A stretch of DNA of 64,000 nucleotides from Kitagawia praeruptora (lineage: Eukaryota; Streptophyta; Magnoliopsida; Apiales; Apiaceae): positions 57,220,501-57,284,500 of the forward strand of contig CM075353.1 of NCBI GenBank assembly GCA_037693485.1. Reading direction: 5' to 3'. Positions 22,017 through 33,889 of this stretch are shown piece after piece (the stretch's first letter is position 1; every line of letters begins with the position of its first letter). Below the pieces are notes generated by a model, which was not told where the DNA came from, made no database searches, and saw only the letters and a list, made by a program, of their open reading frames with translations. Made by a program: the position numbers and the translations under genes.

Positions 22017-25000
22017 CACTATCAAGTGATCCATAAAGGTAGGCTGCCACAACGTCCATTAGGCGTGTTTCTAATCTTTCCGTACAAGCCAAACCCATCA
22101 GAAAACGAAAAGTGACTCCATCCATCACAGGAGAGTAAGTTTCCTGGTAATCAAATCCAGGCCTCTGAGAGAATCCCTGGGCTACCAGCCGGGCCTTAAA
22201 CCTTACAATTTCATTTCTCTCATTTCATTTTCGTGTAAATACCCATCTATTCCCAATGAGAACCACACCAGTTGGTGTTCGGATTATAGGTCCAAATACA
22301 TTTCTCTTGCGCAAGGATTGCAATCTTCCTGGATTGCAATTTTCCATTTTAGCCAATCACCTCTTTGTCGACATTCTTCCACACTTTATGGTTCAAGATC
22401 GAAGTTCGTAATAATATCACATGCCGCGGAAAAAGCATACACATCATCAACCTCAATACTCCCACGATCCAATAATTTCCCGTTATGTACATAACTCATT
22501 GAGATCTCATAATTTTTAGGTACCTTTGCTTCTATGGAAGCATGTGCCACTTCAGGGGCAATATCCTCTTCTAGAGGTAATACCACTTCGGGTGGTTTTG
22601 TCACAGCCACTTCAGGGGCTTGAACCTCTTCAGGAGATGATACCACTTCTGGGGTATTTGATGTAGTTACTTCAGGAACATTTGCTACTTCAGGGGCAGG
22701 TCCATTCAATTTCCGTTTTCGTGATATAACATCTTTCGCACCAATAGGTCTACTACGCTTCTGGCGTGGTTTTGATTCACTAATCAATTCTTCAGGAATT
22801 GATTTATGAACAGGGATTTCAACCCTGGCCGGAGCATTAACAGCGGATATATGTGATTTTATAATAAGTCTAGAATCAGTAAAAACATCCGGTATTTGAT
22901 TAGCAATATTTTACATATGAATGATCCTTAAAACCTCAGATTCACATTGTTTAGTACATGGATCAATAGCATTTAATCCTTATGCATTCCATGATAGTTC
23001 AGAATTTAATTTATGCAAAACATTATCTCCCCCTAATGGAGGGAACACAGACTCCTCAAAATGACAGTCAGCATAACGGGTAGTAAACACATCTCCAGTT
23101 AATGGTTCAAGATATCTTATAATAGATGGTGAGTCAAAACCAACATATATGCCTACTCTTCTTTGTGGACCCATTTTGGATCTCTGTGGGGGTGCAATAG
23201 GAACATATACGGCACAACCAAAAATCTTAAAGTGAGAAATATCAGGAACTTGACCAAGAACTAACTGTTGAGGGGATTGTTTGTGGTAAGCAGATGTTGG
23301 TAATTTGGCTCTTAAAAGTAAGGGACGTGCAATAAGTTGAAGCCTTTTAATTAGAGATTCTGCTAAGCCATTTTATGTTTGTACGTGAGCTACGTGATGT
23401 TCGACTGAGATCCCTACTGACATACAATAATCATTGAAAGTTGCAGATGTAAATTTAGCAGCATTATCTAGTCAAATTGATTTAATGGGATGGTCAGGAA
23501 ATTGGGCTCGCAATTTGATTATTTGAGCAAGTAGTTTGGCAAATGATGTATTTCGTGTAGAGAGTAGACAGGCATGAGACCATCTAGTTGATGCATCAAT
23601 TAGAACCATGAAATATCTGAATGGACTGGATGACAAATGAATAGGGCCACAAATGTCACCTTGGATTCTTTCTAAGAAATTTGGAGACTCGGTTTGAAGT
23701 TTAACTAAAGATGGTCGAACAATTAGCTTTCCTAAAGAACACGTTGAACAAGGAAGTTCAGTATGTGGTATGACCTTTTTATCTTTAAGGGAATGTCCAA
23801 CAGAATTTTCTATAATACGACTCATCATAGATACTTCTGGATGACCAAGTCTTTCATGCCAAAGGGTGAGTGATTTTGGGTCTGTGATTTTCAGAATGGT
23901 GATACTATGAGACTCAATGACTCTAATTTGAGTAGCATATAATCCAGAAGATATTGATTGTAATTTTTCTAAGATTTTCTTTTGACCTGAGAAGGTTGAA
24001 GTGATAAGGAGATATTCTTTTTCATTCTCACTAGTAGTTTCTACGTGGAAACCATTAAGACGAATGTCTTTAAAACTCAAAAGATTTTTAGTGGATTTAC
24101 TAGAATATAAAGCATTATGTACGTGAATTTGTGTCTCGTTTGGTAGGATAAAACTGGCTTTCCCAAAACCCTCTATTATATTTGATGTTCCTGAAATGGT
24201 CTAGACATGTGAGTTGGTTTTAGTCAACTGCGAGAAATATTTCTGATTTTGTAGAATTGTGTGAGTGGTGGCGCAATCAGCAATGCATAAATCTCCCATA
24301 TTTATACTTTGAACAAATATAAGTTAAAAATAATTTTATTAATTAAAGCAAACCCAAGTACATAAAACAAGTACATTAAAACAGGAAATAAAAGCAAATA
24401 CATAAGGCACAAGCATTTAAAGCGATACATAAAAGAACTAGTCATCTAAGCCGTAGTAAAGATTAGCATTATTATTAAGTTTAGGTGGAGTCTTTTTGAT
24501 TGGTTCATCGTTAAAGCTAGCCAAATTTGTTTCCACTCATTGTCCATTCTGCTTTTTAGATGACTCGTAAAGGTATACAAGATGTCTAGGTGTGTGACAA
24601 ATACGAGTCCAATGCCCATGAGCCCCACATCTAAAACATATATCTCTAGTATCTCCTTCCTGTGGTGCCTTCCTTTTATTTGACACCTCATTTTGCCACT
24701 TCTGGTGACTAGAGTTGTTGTAGCCATCATGTTGCCACTTCAGGTGACCAGAGTTATACTGATTTCGAAATCGACCACGAAAATTTCCACGTCCACGATT
24801 TCGTCCATAACCTCGTCCTCCTCAATGCCCTTTCCCACGCTCATTCTTCTTGAATGACGTGTTATGTACTTTAGGTAAATGGGAAGAGCCTATGGGACGT
24901 ATCTGATGATTTTTCAGCAACAACTCATTATTTTTCTCAACTACAAGAAGAAGAGATATCAGCTCACTATATTTCTGAAAATTGTGTTCCCTGTATTGTT

Positions 25001-25463
25001 GTGCCAAGATCATAGTGTTGGGGTGAAAGGTTGAAAGGGTCTTTTCAATCATCTCAGCATCAGTAACTTTCTCACCACACAGGATTAGCTTTGAGCTTAT
25101 TTTGAACAAGGTAGAATTATATTCAGCAACAGATTTAAAATCTTGTAACCTTAAATTGATCCAGTCATAACGGACATGTGGCGGGTGGACAAGTTTTTGG
25201 TGGTCAAATCTATCTTTGAGATTGGTCCAAAGGGTGAGTGGGTTTTTGACAGTTAGGTATTCAGATTTTAAATTTTCATGAATGTGATGCCTGAGAAAAA
25301 TGATAGATTTGGCATTTTGTTCAACGGTTGGGGTTTTTCCTGTTTCTATGGTATCCTTTAGCTCGTTGGCACTAAGGTGTAATTCCACATCGAGTACCCA
25401 AGATAAATAATTATCCCCAGACACATCCAAAATAACAAAATCTAATTTTGCAAGATTCGCCAT
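22014..25463 (-). pseudogene. copia-3: decayed Ty1/copia gag-pol, truncated in RT
   Basis: Gag starts at the ATG at 25463 (MANLAKLDF), with a UBN2 gag domain to about 24830. A frame change follows, with a degenerate zinc-knuckle region near 24640. Next come GAG-pre-integrase (LWHERLGHPE near 23850; CSTCSLGK) and the first part of the integrase core (GDICGPI, near 23660). Later fragments are a Val/Pro/Glu-rich linker (22386-22787) and RT up to the DVVAAYLYGSLDSDIY segment (22130-22014). There are stops or frameshifts at many places. RT ends at the TA microsatellite and Sire-A LTR; the YVDD box and RNase H are missing and may lie beyond Sire-A to the left of the window. The protein type differs from the two Sirevirus-like elements (single short gag), so this is another copia lineage and older. 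Confidence 0.85.
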
Positions 25464-25910
25464 TCTAAACGTAAAATAAATATTAAAACATGGTATAACA
25501 ATATGGCATATTAAACATAAACAATTAAACACATACTTACAATTATATAATAACATAATTTATTTAAAAGTTACGACGGCATAGCCAGCCAGAAACTTTA
25601 TAATAATATTCATAGTGCAACAATTTTAATATATTAAAGAGTAATATAAACAAGGAAATTATAACCATATTTATAAGTAAAAATAAAGCGTACCTCGTTC
25701 GTTAATAAAATTTATTTGAGTAGTACCTTCTTCGTTAATAAACTTTACTCGGGCAGTATCTCCTTATTTCAACAAAACTTACTCGGGCAGAGACTCGTGC
25801 TCATAACGTGTTGTAAATAGACCAAGTAATTTATAGACTAAAGTAAATAAACGTAAGTAATAGAAGAAAGATGAAAGTTGTATTTTCTTTTTCTCTGTGT
25901 ATCTTTTACA
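25464..25910 (-). repeat. copia-3 leader and possible LTR remnant
   Basis: AT-rich leader upstream of copia-3 gag. At 25690-25800 there are three spaced copies of a ttcgttaataaa / actcgggcag pattern. A possible LTR edge, tgttgtaaatagacc, begins at 25809 after a sequence resembling the acacgttatgagcacg PBS region of many plant copia elements, but only about 100 bp of it can be followed. Low certainty. Confidence 0.35.
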
Positions 25911-25911
25911 A

Positions 25912-26280
25912 TTAGACCTGGCAAAATGGGTCCAGAACCGAAGAACCGACCCGAAATATATGGAACCGAGATCTGAATATACATCCGATTAAGATAATCC
26001 GAAATTTAACCGAATCCAAAATTATCCGATCCGAAACGAAACTAAGTACAAAATAATCGAATTCGATAACGATCCGAAGACCGATTTGATCCAGTTTGAA
26101 AAATAATCGAACCAAAATTTTAATCGAAAATAAACCGAAATACTAGATTCGATGATAACCGAAACTATCAAACCCGAATGAAAAATTATCCGAACCGAAT
26201 ATACTTCCAAGTGCTAAATTCTCTGTAAATCCGAAACTAAAAATACCCAAACCGAAAATTATCCAATAAAATAATATTTA
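25912..26280. repeat. CCGAA-rich degenerate repeat with a hAT-like end
   Basis: Starts tagacctggcaaaatgggtc, a form common at ends of non-autonomous plant hAT elements, and continues with many spaced copies of CCGAA(A/C) and its variants to about 26260. The second end is not recognisable. Confidence 0.45.
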
Positions 26281-26944
26281 TATTATATACTTTTTTAATA
26301 TTGATATTGGAAGAAAACAAATAATGATGCTACATGTAATGATTCTTATTGGAAAGAAAGACATAGAATAGGATTGAAGAAGATAAATGAAGCAAAAAAA
26401 AGAGAAGAATCATTTAAGAAATATAAATTGAGAGGATGCAATTTATTTTTCAAAAGATTTTATAAATGAGACCTAAACAAATAATTTGATATATGAGAAC
26501 ATCCTTAATCGGATTTGTAAATTTTTTAAATTATAGTGGTTCACTAAAATTATATATATTAATGCCTCTTTAAAATAGAAAGAATCAAAAATGTGGTTTG
26601 CTTCGACGATATTTACTCTATTTTTTTTCTTGTTTGTGAAAAGGATAGATTTCATTTCATAAAAGTAGTAAACAATAATGGACTACTTAGATAGGATTGG
26701 AACAAATAGAGAACCACTCCAGAGTCCTTATACCACTTTCATCCACTTCAAATCAGTACACATTAATAGAACAACATAGGACCTGGCTATAAGCAAAAGA
26801 AACCTACTGAGGTCATCTAAACTTCTTTGACAATTCTACTACACTTAACTTCCTCTAGATGTTCACGACCCTCAAGATTATTAACTGGATCTAAAACTAC
26901 ATCCATCTGCAAATCTTGATCATTGATGAATTTGATGTAAAATT
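26281..26944. other. AT-rich intergenic stretch
   Basis: No gene is recognised. A 60-codon minus-strand frame at 26817-26999 (containing a DPVNNLEGREHLEEV patch) is neither similar to anything I know nor long enough to support. Confidence 0.4.
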
Positions 26945-27245
26945 CTGCAAAAAAAAAATGCTGCAAAAATAGGCAGGAAGCTGCTGAATTTTGTTGCAAA
27001 AATTTGCAGAAAACTGCATAAAGTTGTTGCAGAAAAATGCAGAAACTTTACAAAAAAAAAACTGCTGCAAAAATAGGCAGGAAGCTGCTGAATTTTGTTG
27101 TAGAAAAATGCAGAAAACTGCACAAAGTTCTTGAAGAAAAATGCAGAAACTGCAGAAAATTAGTAAACTGCTGCAAGAAAATGAATAAAAATTGCAGAAA
27201 AATGCAAAAATCTGCAGAAAAATGCATTCATTTGCAGAAAACTTG
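26945..27245. repeat. 104-bp tandem duplication built of TGCAGAAAA units
   Basis: The phrase ctgcaaaaataggcaggaag begins at 26961 and again at 27065, a period of 104 bp. Within and after both copies, short units of the form tgcagaaaa(a/t) recur every 10-20 bp up to about 27240. On the minus strand the units translate into Cys/Phe-rich frames (up to 121 codons), which are products of the repeat. Confidence 0.8.
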
Positions 27246-27552
27246 ACTTCCTTGTCTTGCAATTTTTCAAATGTCCTGCTAGAAGTGGTGTTTATGTAAT
27301 GCCACTACCCCCGAGTCCTCATTATCATTGTAGATGTGATGAGGAATCAACATGTTTCAGCAACCTTCTTGTATTATTTGGAGTTGACACCATTTATAAT
27401 GAAGAGAATTTGATGTGATCCCGCTATAAGCAGACTTGACCTCTACAACGCTATCCCGGGGCACTCGACCTCTTCACTGTTGTACCAAGGCATTTGGACT
27501 CTTCAACGCTAAGTGAGAACACTTAGCTTCTTCAATGTCATAACAGGCTTCC
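27246..27552. other. Unassigned stretch beside gypsy-1
   Basis: No gene seen. Base composition is richer in GC than the DNA to its left and contains spaced, imperfect ctcttca(a/c) phrases (for example near 27440, 27470, 27500, 27530), possibly the remainder of the gypsy-1 element. Confidence 0.3.
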
Positions 27553-30500
27553 CTATGTTGAACAAGAATGTAGATATCGAGGTCTTGAGCTCATTTTGAA
27601 TTTCAAATACTTTGGCTTCTCTCCCTTCATCTCTAGTGCGAGCTTGAGGCCAATAATGAGAGCCTCGTACTCAGCCTCTTTATTTGTTGCTTGCTCTTCC
27701 CAGTGTCTTGAGGTAGTCGAGGACCTCCACATTGCCGGTAAGGGTCGGGGGCGTCCCCCTTCTCCTCGGTAAGGGTTGGGGACGTCCCCCCTCTCCTCGA
27801 CGTAGAGGTATTTCACCAAGAAGAAGCAAAGCCAAAAGTCATTACATCAGGTATGAGAGGTGTCGATATGATATCACTACCCCCTAGACTGAGGATGAAT
27901 TTATTCGTACTTAGTGTATAGATACATAAAGCTACCAGGACCAATGCCTGCTCGGCCTCCCTAAAGTGCTCTACATTCCAAACTCGTGTTATAAGCTTGT
28001 CATCCATGCCTGTGAGATGATAGGTCCCCATCATAAGGGCCCCAGGGATTGGCTCCACCTTAATACCCAAGTTGTCAAAGTAATCTTCTGGGAGTTTCCC
28101 AATGGATATCATGTTACAATCTGTTGAAGACTTCGTATCTCCTTTGCGAACTCTATCCTCTTCTTCCAAATCCATCTCAATAGGCACGGGCTTGTTCCCC
28201 CATCTTCGCGGAGTGTAGGGTTCATATTGAATTCCTCTAACACATCCAACTCCTTGTGGGGTAGGAAACTTAATAGAGAGGTGGTAGATGGAGGTCACTA
28301 CCCGCATTTCCTTGAGAATTGGCCTCCCTACAATGGCGTTATAGGCCAAAGGCTAATCCACGACCACGAAGTCTATGACCTGTGTTGTGATACAGGGCTC
28401 GTCCCCTAGAGTGATGGGGAGCCTAACGAGGCCTTTCACACTAACTGAAGCTCCGGTGAACCCATAGAGATGCCCCACTGTAGGGATAAGATCTTTGTCC
28501 ACAAACCCCATTTTCTTGTAAACCTCATATGTAAGAACATTAACTGCACTATCATTATCCATGGGGACCCTATAGACATTTTGGGACAAAATGCGAACTC
28601 GGACCACTAAGGCATCTGAGTGGGGATGATGAACCCACTTCGCATCCTCCTTAGTAAACATAATGTTAGTGTCCTCCCCCTTGAAGAGCTTCGGGGGTCT
28701 CACCTGCAGATGATGAACATTAGTGAGGGGTCGCCCTTTGGCCTCACGAGCATACCTCTTCCTATCTTTGTTGCTATCACCCCAAATATAGGGTCCTCCA
28801 ATAATCACATGGATACTACCAACATGATCTTCTCCTTTCTTTGTGAGGCTCTTCCTTTTTCCCAACTGGTGGCACATCATTGTATCCAAGGCCTGACTCA
28901 GCACTGTGCTTCTTCACCTCTCGAACTACCCACTCAGTTAGCTACCCATTATGAATTAGCTCCTCAATTCGCTCCTTGAGTTTCCTACAATTCGTAATAT
29001 CATGCCTTGTCTGTTCATGAAAGGCATAATATTTACGAGTATCCTTGGTTGCTCGGCTATTCATAGGTGGGGGCTTCTTAAACATCCCCTTGTCAGAATT
29101 AATTGAATAGATGTGATCAATGGAGGCCACTAAAGGTGTGGATTGACCCTCATTCCTTCCACTTTGAGCTCATGGTGGTGACCTCCTTGGCGGACCGCGA
29201 TCCCTCCTCTTTGGGCTCTCACTGCGATCTCATCTTCGCCTAGGGCTCCAAGAGTCCTTCCTCTTCACTCCCTTGCTCTTACTTCCACTATTTCTAGCCA
29301 CATTATTCTTCTTGAGGTCCTCCATCAACTTTTCAATCCATTTGTAAGGCTCGACCTCCTTGTAGAACTCAAAGAGAGTGTCAGGTGTCTGTGTCTGCAA
29401 CTTCTTCCAGAACTTGGTGCCCTCTCTCAGCCCAGCAATAAGAAAATTTTTAATGGCCTCGTCATTTGCTCCTCGCACCTTAGGGTCCTCGGCGTTAAAC
29501 CTCTTGAAGTAGTCCTGTAGGGTCTCACCCTCCTTCTGCTTTATGTTCACCATGGTGTAGAGCTTAAAGGACTGAAAATGATTAATGAAAATGTCCACGA
29601 ACTGCTCTCATAAGTCTATAGTGATGTGAGCTCCTAGCTTAGAGAACCACTGTTGGGTACTACCCCTCAACGAGGCCGCAAATGACCTGATAGTGGGAAG
29701 CGGAGTGGTCCTGATTTCTTGAGTGAAAGGCGAGGCCGGACCCATGGGGTTAAGGATCCCCTTATCTGCATTCCTCTTATCCAAGGCCTTCTTTAGCTCC
29801 TCTAGCTTGTAATCTCCAACCCTGGTCTTCTTATCTTCAACTTTTTTCTTTCCTTTTCCTGTGTTGTCATGGTGGGATTGGGTCTTCTTGGGAGCTCTAG
29901 ACTCCTCTTGATCCTCCTTGTGATTCTTCTTTTTGCGGTTTAGGGGCTCAGGCTTGTACTTATGGGATCGCTCGCGCTCTCGATGAGGAGAGGGGGGTCA
30001 TTCCAAACCTTGGCTCCAAGCCTGGGATCGGTTATCCTTCTTGTCAGCTGTAAGTTTTCTGAGCTTGAGACGGAGATCATGCTCAGCTACTTTTTTCCAA
30101 GACGATCAAAGACACTAACAGACTTCCCTTTAGATGAGGCGGCCTCATTCTGTAACCCCTCATTTGTCATAGTAGTAGCCTGTACATCCTCCTCCCGCTC
30201 GAGATCTTCATAGAAGTAAGGGTCTGTTTGATCCGTAACAACATCATCAAATTCATCCAATAGTTTCTTGGTGGGACCCTTACTGCTCTCCTCCTGATAG
30301 GACTTGGGCCCCTTCCTGGCATTCCTCTTCGCGCCCCTTGAGCTATACCGCTTCTTCACTCTAGTCATACTTTCTTGCACTACTGACACCTTCTCGGGTC
30401 CCTCCTCACTCCTGGGACGATCGCCTTTGGGTATCTTGTGCGACCCTGGGGTCTCCCCGTTGTTGTGCCCTCCGTTCTTCTTCTTGTTCGACTTAGTCAT
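27553..30500 (-). pseudogene. gypsy-1 gag-protease with an internal deletion into RNase H
   Basis: Begins MTKSNKKK at 30500. A Lys/Glu-rich N-terminus leads to a retrotransposon gag domain (30050-29240; F..FKLYTMVNIKQKEGETL) and a zinc-binding-like FHEQTRHDITNC motif near 29010. Then comes an aspartic protease region with VPMDNDSAVNVL near 28560 and YNAIVGRPIL near 28330. The protease active site usually reads D(T/N/S)G in gypsy elements; here it is DND, so the Gly is lost. At about 27810 coding passes directly into a fragment with NKEAEYEALIIGL, which belongs to RNase H. This means roughly 1-1.5 kb of RT was deleted. Several stops interrupt gag (for example around 29160, 29610 and 30085). 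Confidence 0.8.
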
Positions 30501-30542
30501 CTTTCTCCCAATATGATGACTTGCCCTCCTTCTAGCACCAAA

Positions 30543-31484
30543 TGTTATAGGGAGAATATTGTATAACAATATTTTTGAGGTTGCTGGAATTATGGAGCAA
30601 AATACGGATATTCTGCTAAGAACACGGAAGGAGATTGGTGATTTTTGTGGCTGATCCTGTTTGTTGATTCGTTGAATGTCAGAGAAAAATGTTTATTCTT
30701 TGTTGTTGCCAACTGTCAATCTTCCGTAACAAGGTGCCTACGTACCCTATTTATAGGGATCAAGCCATACGTAGTTCTTGGAGAAGAAGTTACCTAGAAG
30801 GGCTAGGTTTTTTGGAGATTCATCTTGGCCCAAGTTCACTCACTTTTGGCCTGATGTTAATAGTGTACTAGCCCAAGTTCACTCACTTTTAGGCTGATAC
30901 TAATAGTCCATTAAGTCTGCTCATGACCCATGGCCCAATAAAGGTTACCTATAGCTAACATGATGCTGAAATCATGAGGTCTCATTTGCAAGGCTAATGG
31001 AGAGCTCATAAGGGCCTCGCACGCGACCTCACTGGGCTTAGTCGTGCGAGGTGATCTCAGGTATGGGTACAGGCATGCGACCTCCTGGGTGCAGGCATGC
31101 GACCTCATGGGTACAAGCATGCGACCTCCCTATGCTTAACTGTATCTACTCATGCGACCTCGCTGGGCTTAGCTATGAGCCTTCATATGTACTCATGCGA
31201 CCTCGTTGGGCTTAGCTATGAGCCTTCATAAGAGTATTCTAGGCCTCGCTGGACCTTGCAGAGAGATGTGATAGATGATATCCCATACTAGGGACTGCTA
31301 GCGAACTCGACCCGCGGCTTGGGGTCGTAGACTTCCATATTGTGCTTTGATAGAATGTTGGACTAGCTCCTGGTGGTGGGCTTTAGTGACTCAATCTTCA
31401 TCTTTAGGCCCATTGTGAGTTGTGGACCGCTTATTTTAGCCCATTAGGCCTGCTTAGGGCTTATGCCATGATTTGGGCATAACA
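30543..31484 (-). repeat. gypsy-1 5' LTR
   Basis: 942 bp, plus strand tgttataggg...gggcataaca, so both ends form TGTTAT. The adjacent minus-strand sequence inside the element (tttggtgctagaagg) is in PBS position. The interior has several spaced copies of gcgacctc with (a/c)tgcgacctc (30990-31210) and a duplicated phrase (cccaagttcactcactttt at 30819-30837 and 30872-30890). No partner LTR is in the window. Confidence 0.75.
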
Positions 31485-33165
31485 CCGATGAATCTTGAGT
31501 GTCAAAATCCTGAAAATAAAATTGAATATAATGATCAAATTACATTCGCAACAAGAAATCGTGTAAAAACATGAGAAAAGACTATAATTAAAACATTACA
31601 TACAAACTTACAGCAAGATTAAATTTAGGCCTCTTGGAGGCTCTAGAATTTGATGTAGAAGAAGATGCTTCTGTTGAGTTGTTACTTCCCTTTGGCATAT
31701 ATTCACGAAAAAGCTTCCCTAGCTAACACTTGACATTAGCTACCTCAATCAAAACATCTTGATCTTTATATAGATTTTCAAAACAAAACTTGAGGCATTG
31801 TACCTTATATCGTGGATCAAGTACCAATGCAAAGGCAAATAATGTATTGTACTCTTGAACATCATAAACATCAGATTTTAACCAATATTTTTCAAACTTA
31901 TCTTTCATATCCATTCCCATACATCTCAAATCAAAATCTTCACAAGTCGCTAATTCCCTCAAATGCATTGCTATCCTCCAAACATTCTCAAAATACAAAT
32001 TAGCAGTAGGATAATCACTTCCTGGAAAACAACTCAGTTATATCACAAAATGGTTCCAAAACATCTCGAATTTTTTGAATTTTTTCCCATTCCTCCAGAT
32101 TTGGAAGATGTTTATATGCATTATCAGCACGACCCAACTCCACAAATGCTCTACAATATAAGAGAGCCCTATCAAGCATCATGAAAGTAGAATTCCACCT
32201 AGTTGGAACATCTAACCATAATCCCTTTGTCTCAGTAATCCTAGAATTATTTACTGTAACCTCAAATGATTGTTTTCTAGTTTCTGACCACTTCACATAC
32301 TTGACACTTTTCCTAATCTTTTCAACACTATGATCAATTATCTTAATCCCATCTTTAACAATGAGATTAAGGACATGGGCAGCACAACGGATATGAAAAA
32401 ATTGACCGTTACATAACAATGAATCTTGACAATTAAGAGAGTCTTTCAAGTAATCTTGCATTTTATCATTACTTAAAGCATTATCCAATGTGATTGAAAA
32501 AAATTTATGTTCAATGCCCAAGTCTCGAATTAACGCATACACATGATTATACATTGCATATCCGGTATGTGGAGATTCAATATGAATAAAATTTAGAAGC
32601 ACAAATAACCTTCAGTTTGACACGAAGTCCACATATAAGAAGTTAAGCATATCCTACCAGACACACTTTGAAGAATCTTCATTAGTTGACCTCTTAAAGT
32701 CTTGTGCAATTTTAAGCAATCAGCTTTGGCTGTGTTCCTAGTGATAGATTGAACCTCATGATTAAGATATGCATGAATTTCCCTATTTCCCTCATGTTCA
32801 ACCCATGAAAAAGCATATCCATGTCTTATGATTTCCCTCGACAATAATTCCCTAAAGCGAGTTTGTGTAAATTGTGGAATCTGACCATTTGTTTTCAAAA
32901 ACTCTATATAATGTTTACATTTTTTCAGATGTTTATTCATGTTACTCGTACCATTAACTGAATTACCACGATAAGTTGCTTTCTGACAGTGCTTACACTG
33001 CGCCCTCCTCAACTTTGGATCGACATCTGTTCCGTCTATAAACACAAACGAATTCCAGCAATTGCTCCATCTCCCAACAGGTTTTTGTATGGTTTGTGAT
33101 TGCACAGAAGCACTATTAGTACGAACCACGTGCTCTTGAACTTCACTATCATAAAGTTCTACCAT
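31485..33165 (-). pseudogene. hAT-family transposase, broken and interrupted by gypsy-1
   Basis: DNA transposase frame starting MVELYDSEV at 33165. An N-terminal BED-type zinc finger (CKHCQKATYRG...NKHLKKCKHY near 32950) is followed by the RNase H-like domain: SYMWTS near 32630, ITLDNALSND near 32490, RCAAHVLNLIVKDG near 32380 and TRWNSTFMML near 32190. The segment LALVLDPRYK-like (ALVLDPRYKVQ) follows near 31830. Lesions: the first catalytic Asp, expected in TSDMWTS, is Tyr; a deletion of roughly 15-20 codons at about 32595; a 1-base frameshift near 32010; a TAG at 31723. A GT donor follows KFNLA near 31615 and an acceptor precedes DFDTQDSS near 31510. That last exon is cut by the gypsy-1 LTR at 31484, so the C-terminal dimerisation domain is absent. 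Confidence 0.85.
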
Positions 33166-33225
33166 CTGCAGATACCAAAACATAACCATATTAAGTAAAC
33201 AGATACAATTATACAAACACATCAC

Positions 33226-33889
33226 AAATTAGTAAAAAAAACATTAAAATTTCCAAAATAATCAAAAACCCCAAAATTAACAAAAACGTAGATATAAAGC
33301 AATTACTACACATATACACACATTAAACCCCAAAATTTTAAATATCCCCAAATGTATGGTTTACAAATTAAAGACTTCATGAGAATTAAGGGCTTTGAAT
33401 ATTACCATTCGTTTGGTAAATACTAAAACACATGTAAGTCGTAACTTAAAAAGAGGGAGAGACAGAGACTAGAGAGATATTACGTGTGAAGTGAAAGTGA
33501 TTACGTTTTCTTTGGGTGTATCGTGATCCTAAATTTGAGCTAAGAAGAGAAATACCGGGAACTGTTTACCCGCCATGTGGGTTTAGTGCTTACTGTTTAC
33601 CCGCGGCAATTTTGTGTATGTATATTCGTGTATATTTTGTTATCCCCTCTAGCCAAAGAGATAAATATTAGATTCAAAATATTTTTTCCCAAAAATTTGG
33701 TCATCACTTATCCCACTTTTTTACGGTATTTCCATATTTTTTATATTTCAATTTTTGTAATTGATAATAATTATTTTTTCATTAAATTCTTTTAATGATA
33801 TTTTTAATTTAAGTATACTTTATTTTTATTTTAAATAAATGTGTGTTGTAAATAAATTTAATAATTGTTATTATATGTATTTCTGTGCG
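33226..33889. other. Intergenic stretch upstream of the hAT pseudogene
   Basis: AT-rich, probably the hAT 5' flank. A sequence gtttacccgc occurs twice (33564 and 33596), which may mark an element end. No gene recognised. Confidence 0.4.

Larger units (their letters stand above)
27553..31484 (-). mobile_element. gypsy-1: truncated Ty3/gypsy retrotransposon
   Basis: 5' LTR (30543-31484), PBS region, gag, protease, then a jump straight to a short piece of RNase H. RT, most of RNase H, integrase and the 3' LTR are missing. Its LTR interrupts the hAT pseudogene to the right. Gag and protease types resemble the Tat/Ogre-like element Tat-1 further right, but the sequences are clearly different families. 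Confidence 0.8.

Noticed and set aside
26022..26210. Short minus-strand frames in the CCGAA-rich tract
   Set aside because: Products of the degenerate repeat; no conserved protein pattern.
26817..27262. Cys/Phe-rich minus-strand frames as a small secreted protein
   Set aside because: They are translations of TGCAGAAAA-type repeats; several overlapping frames look alike.
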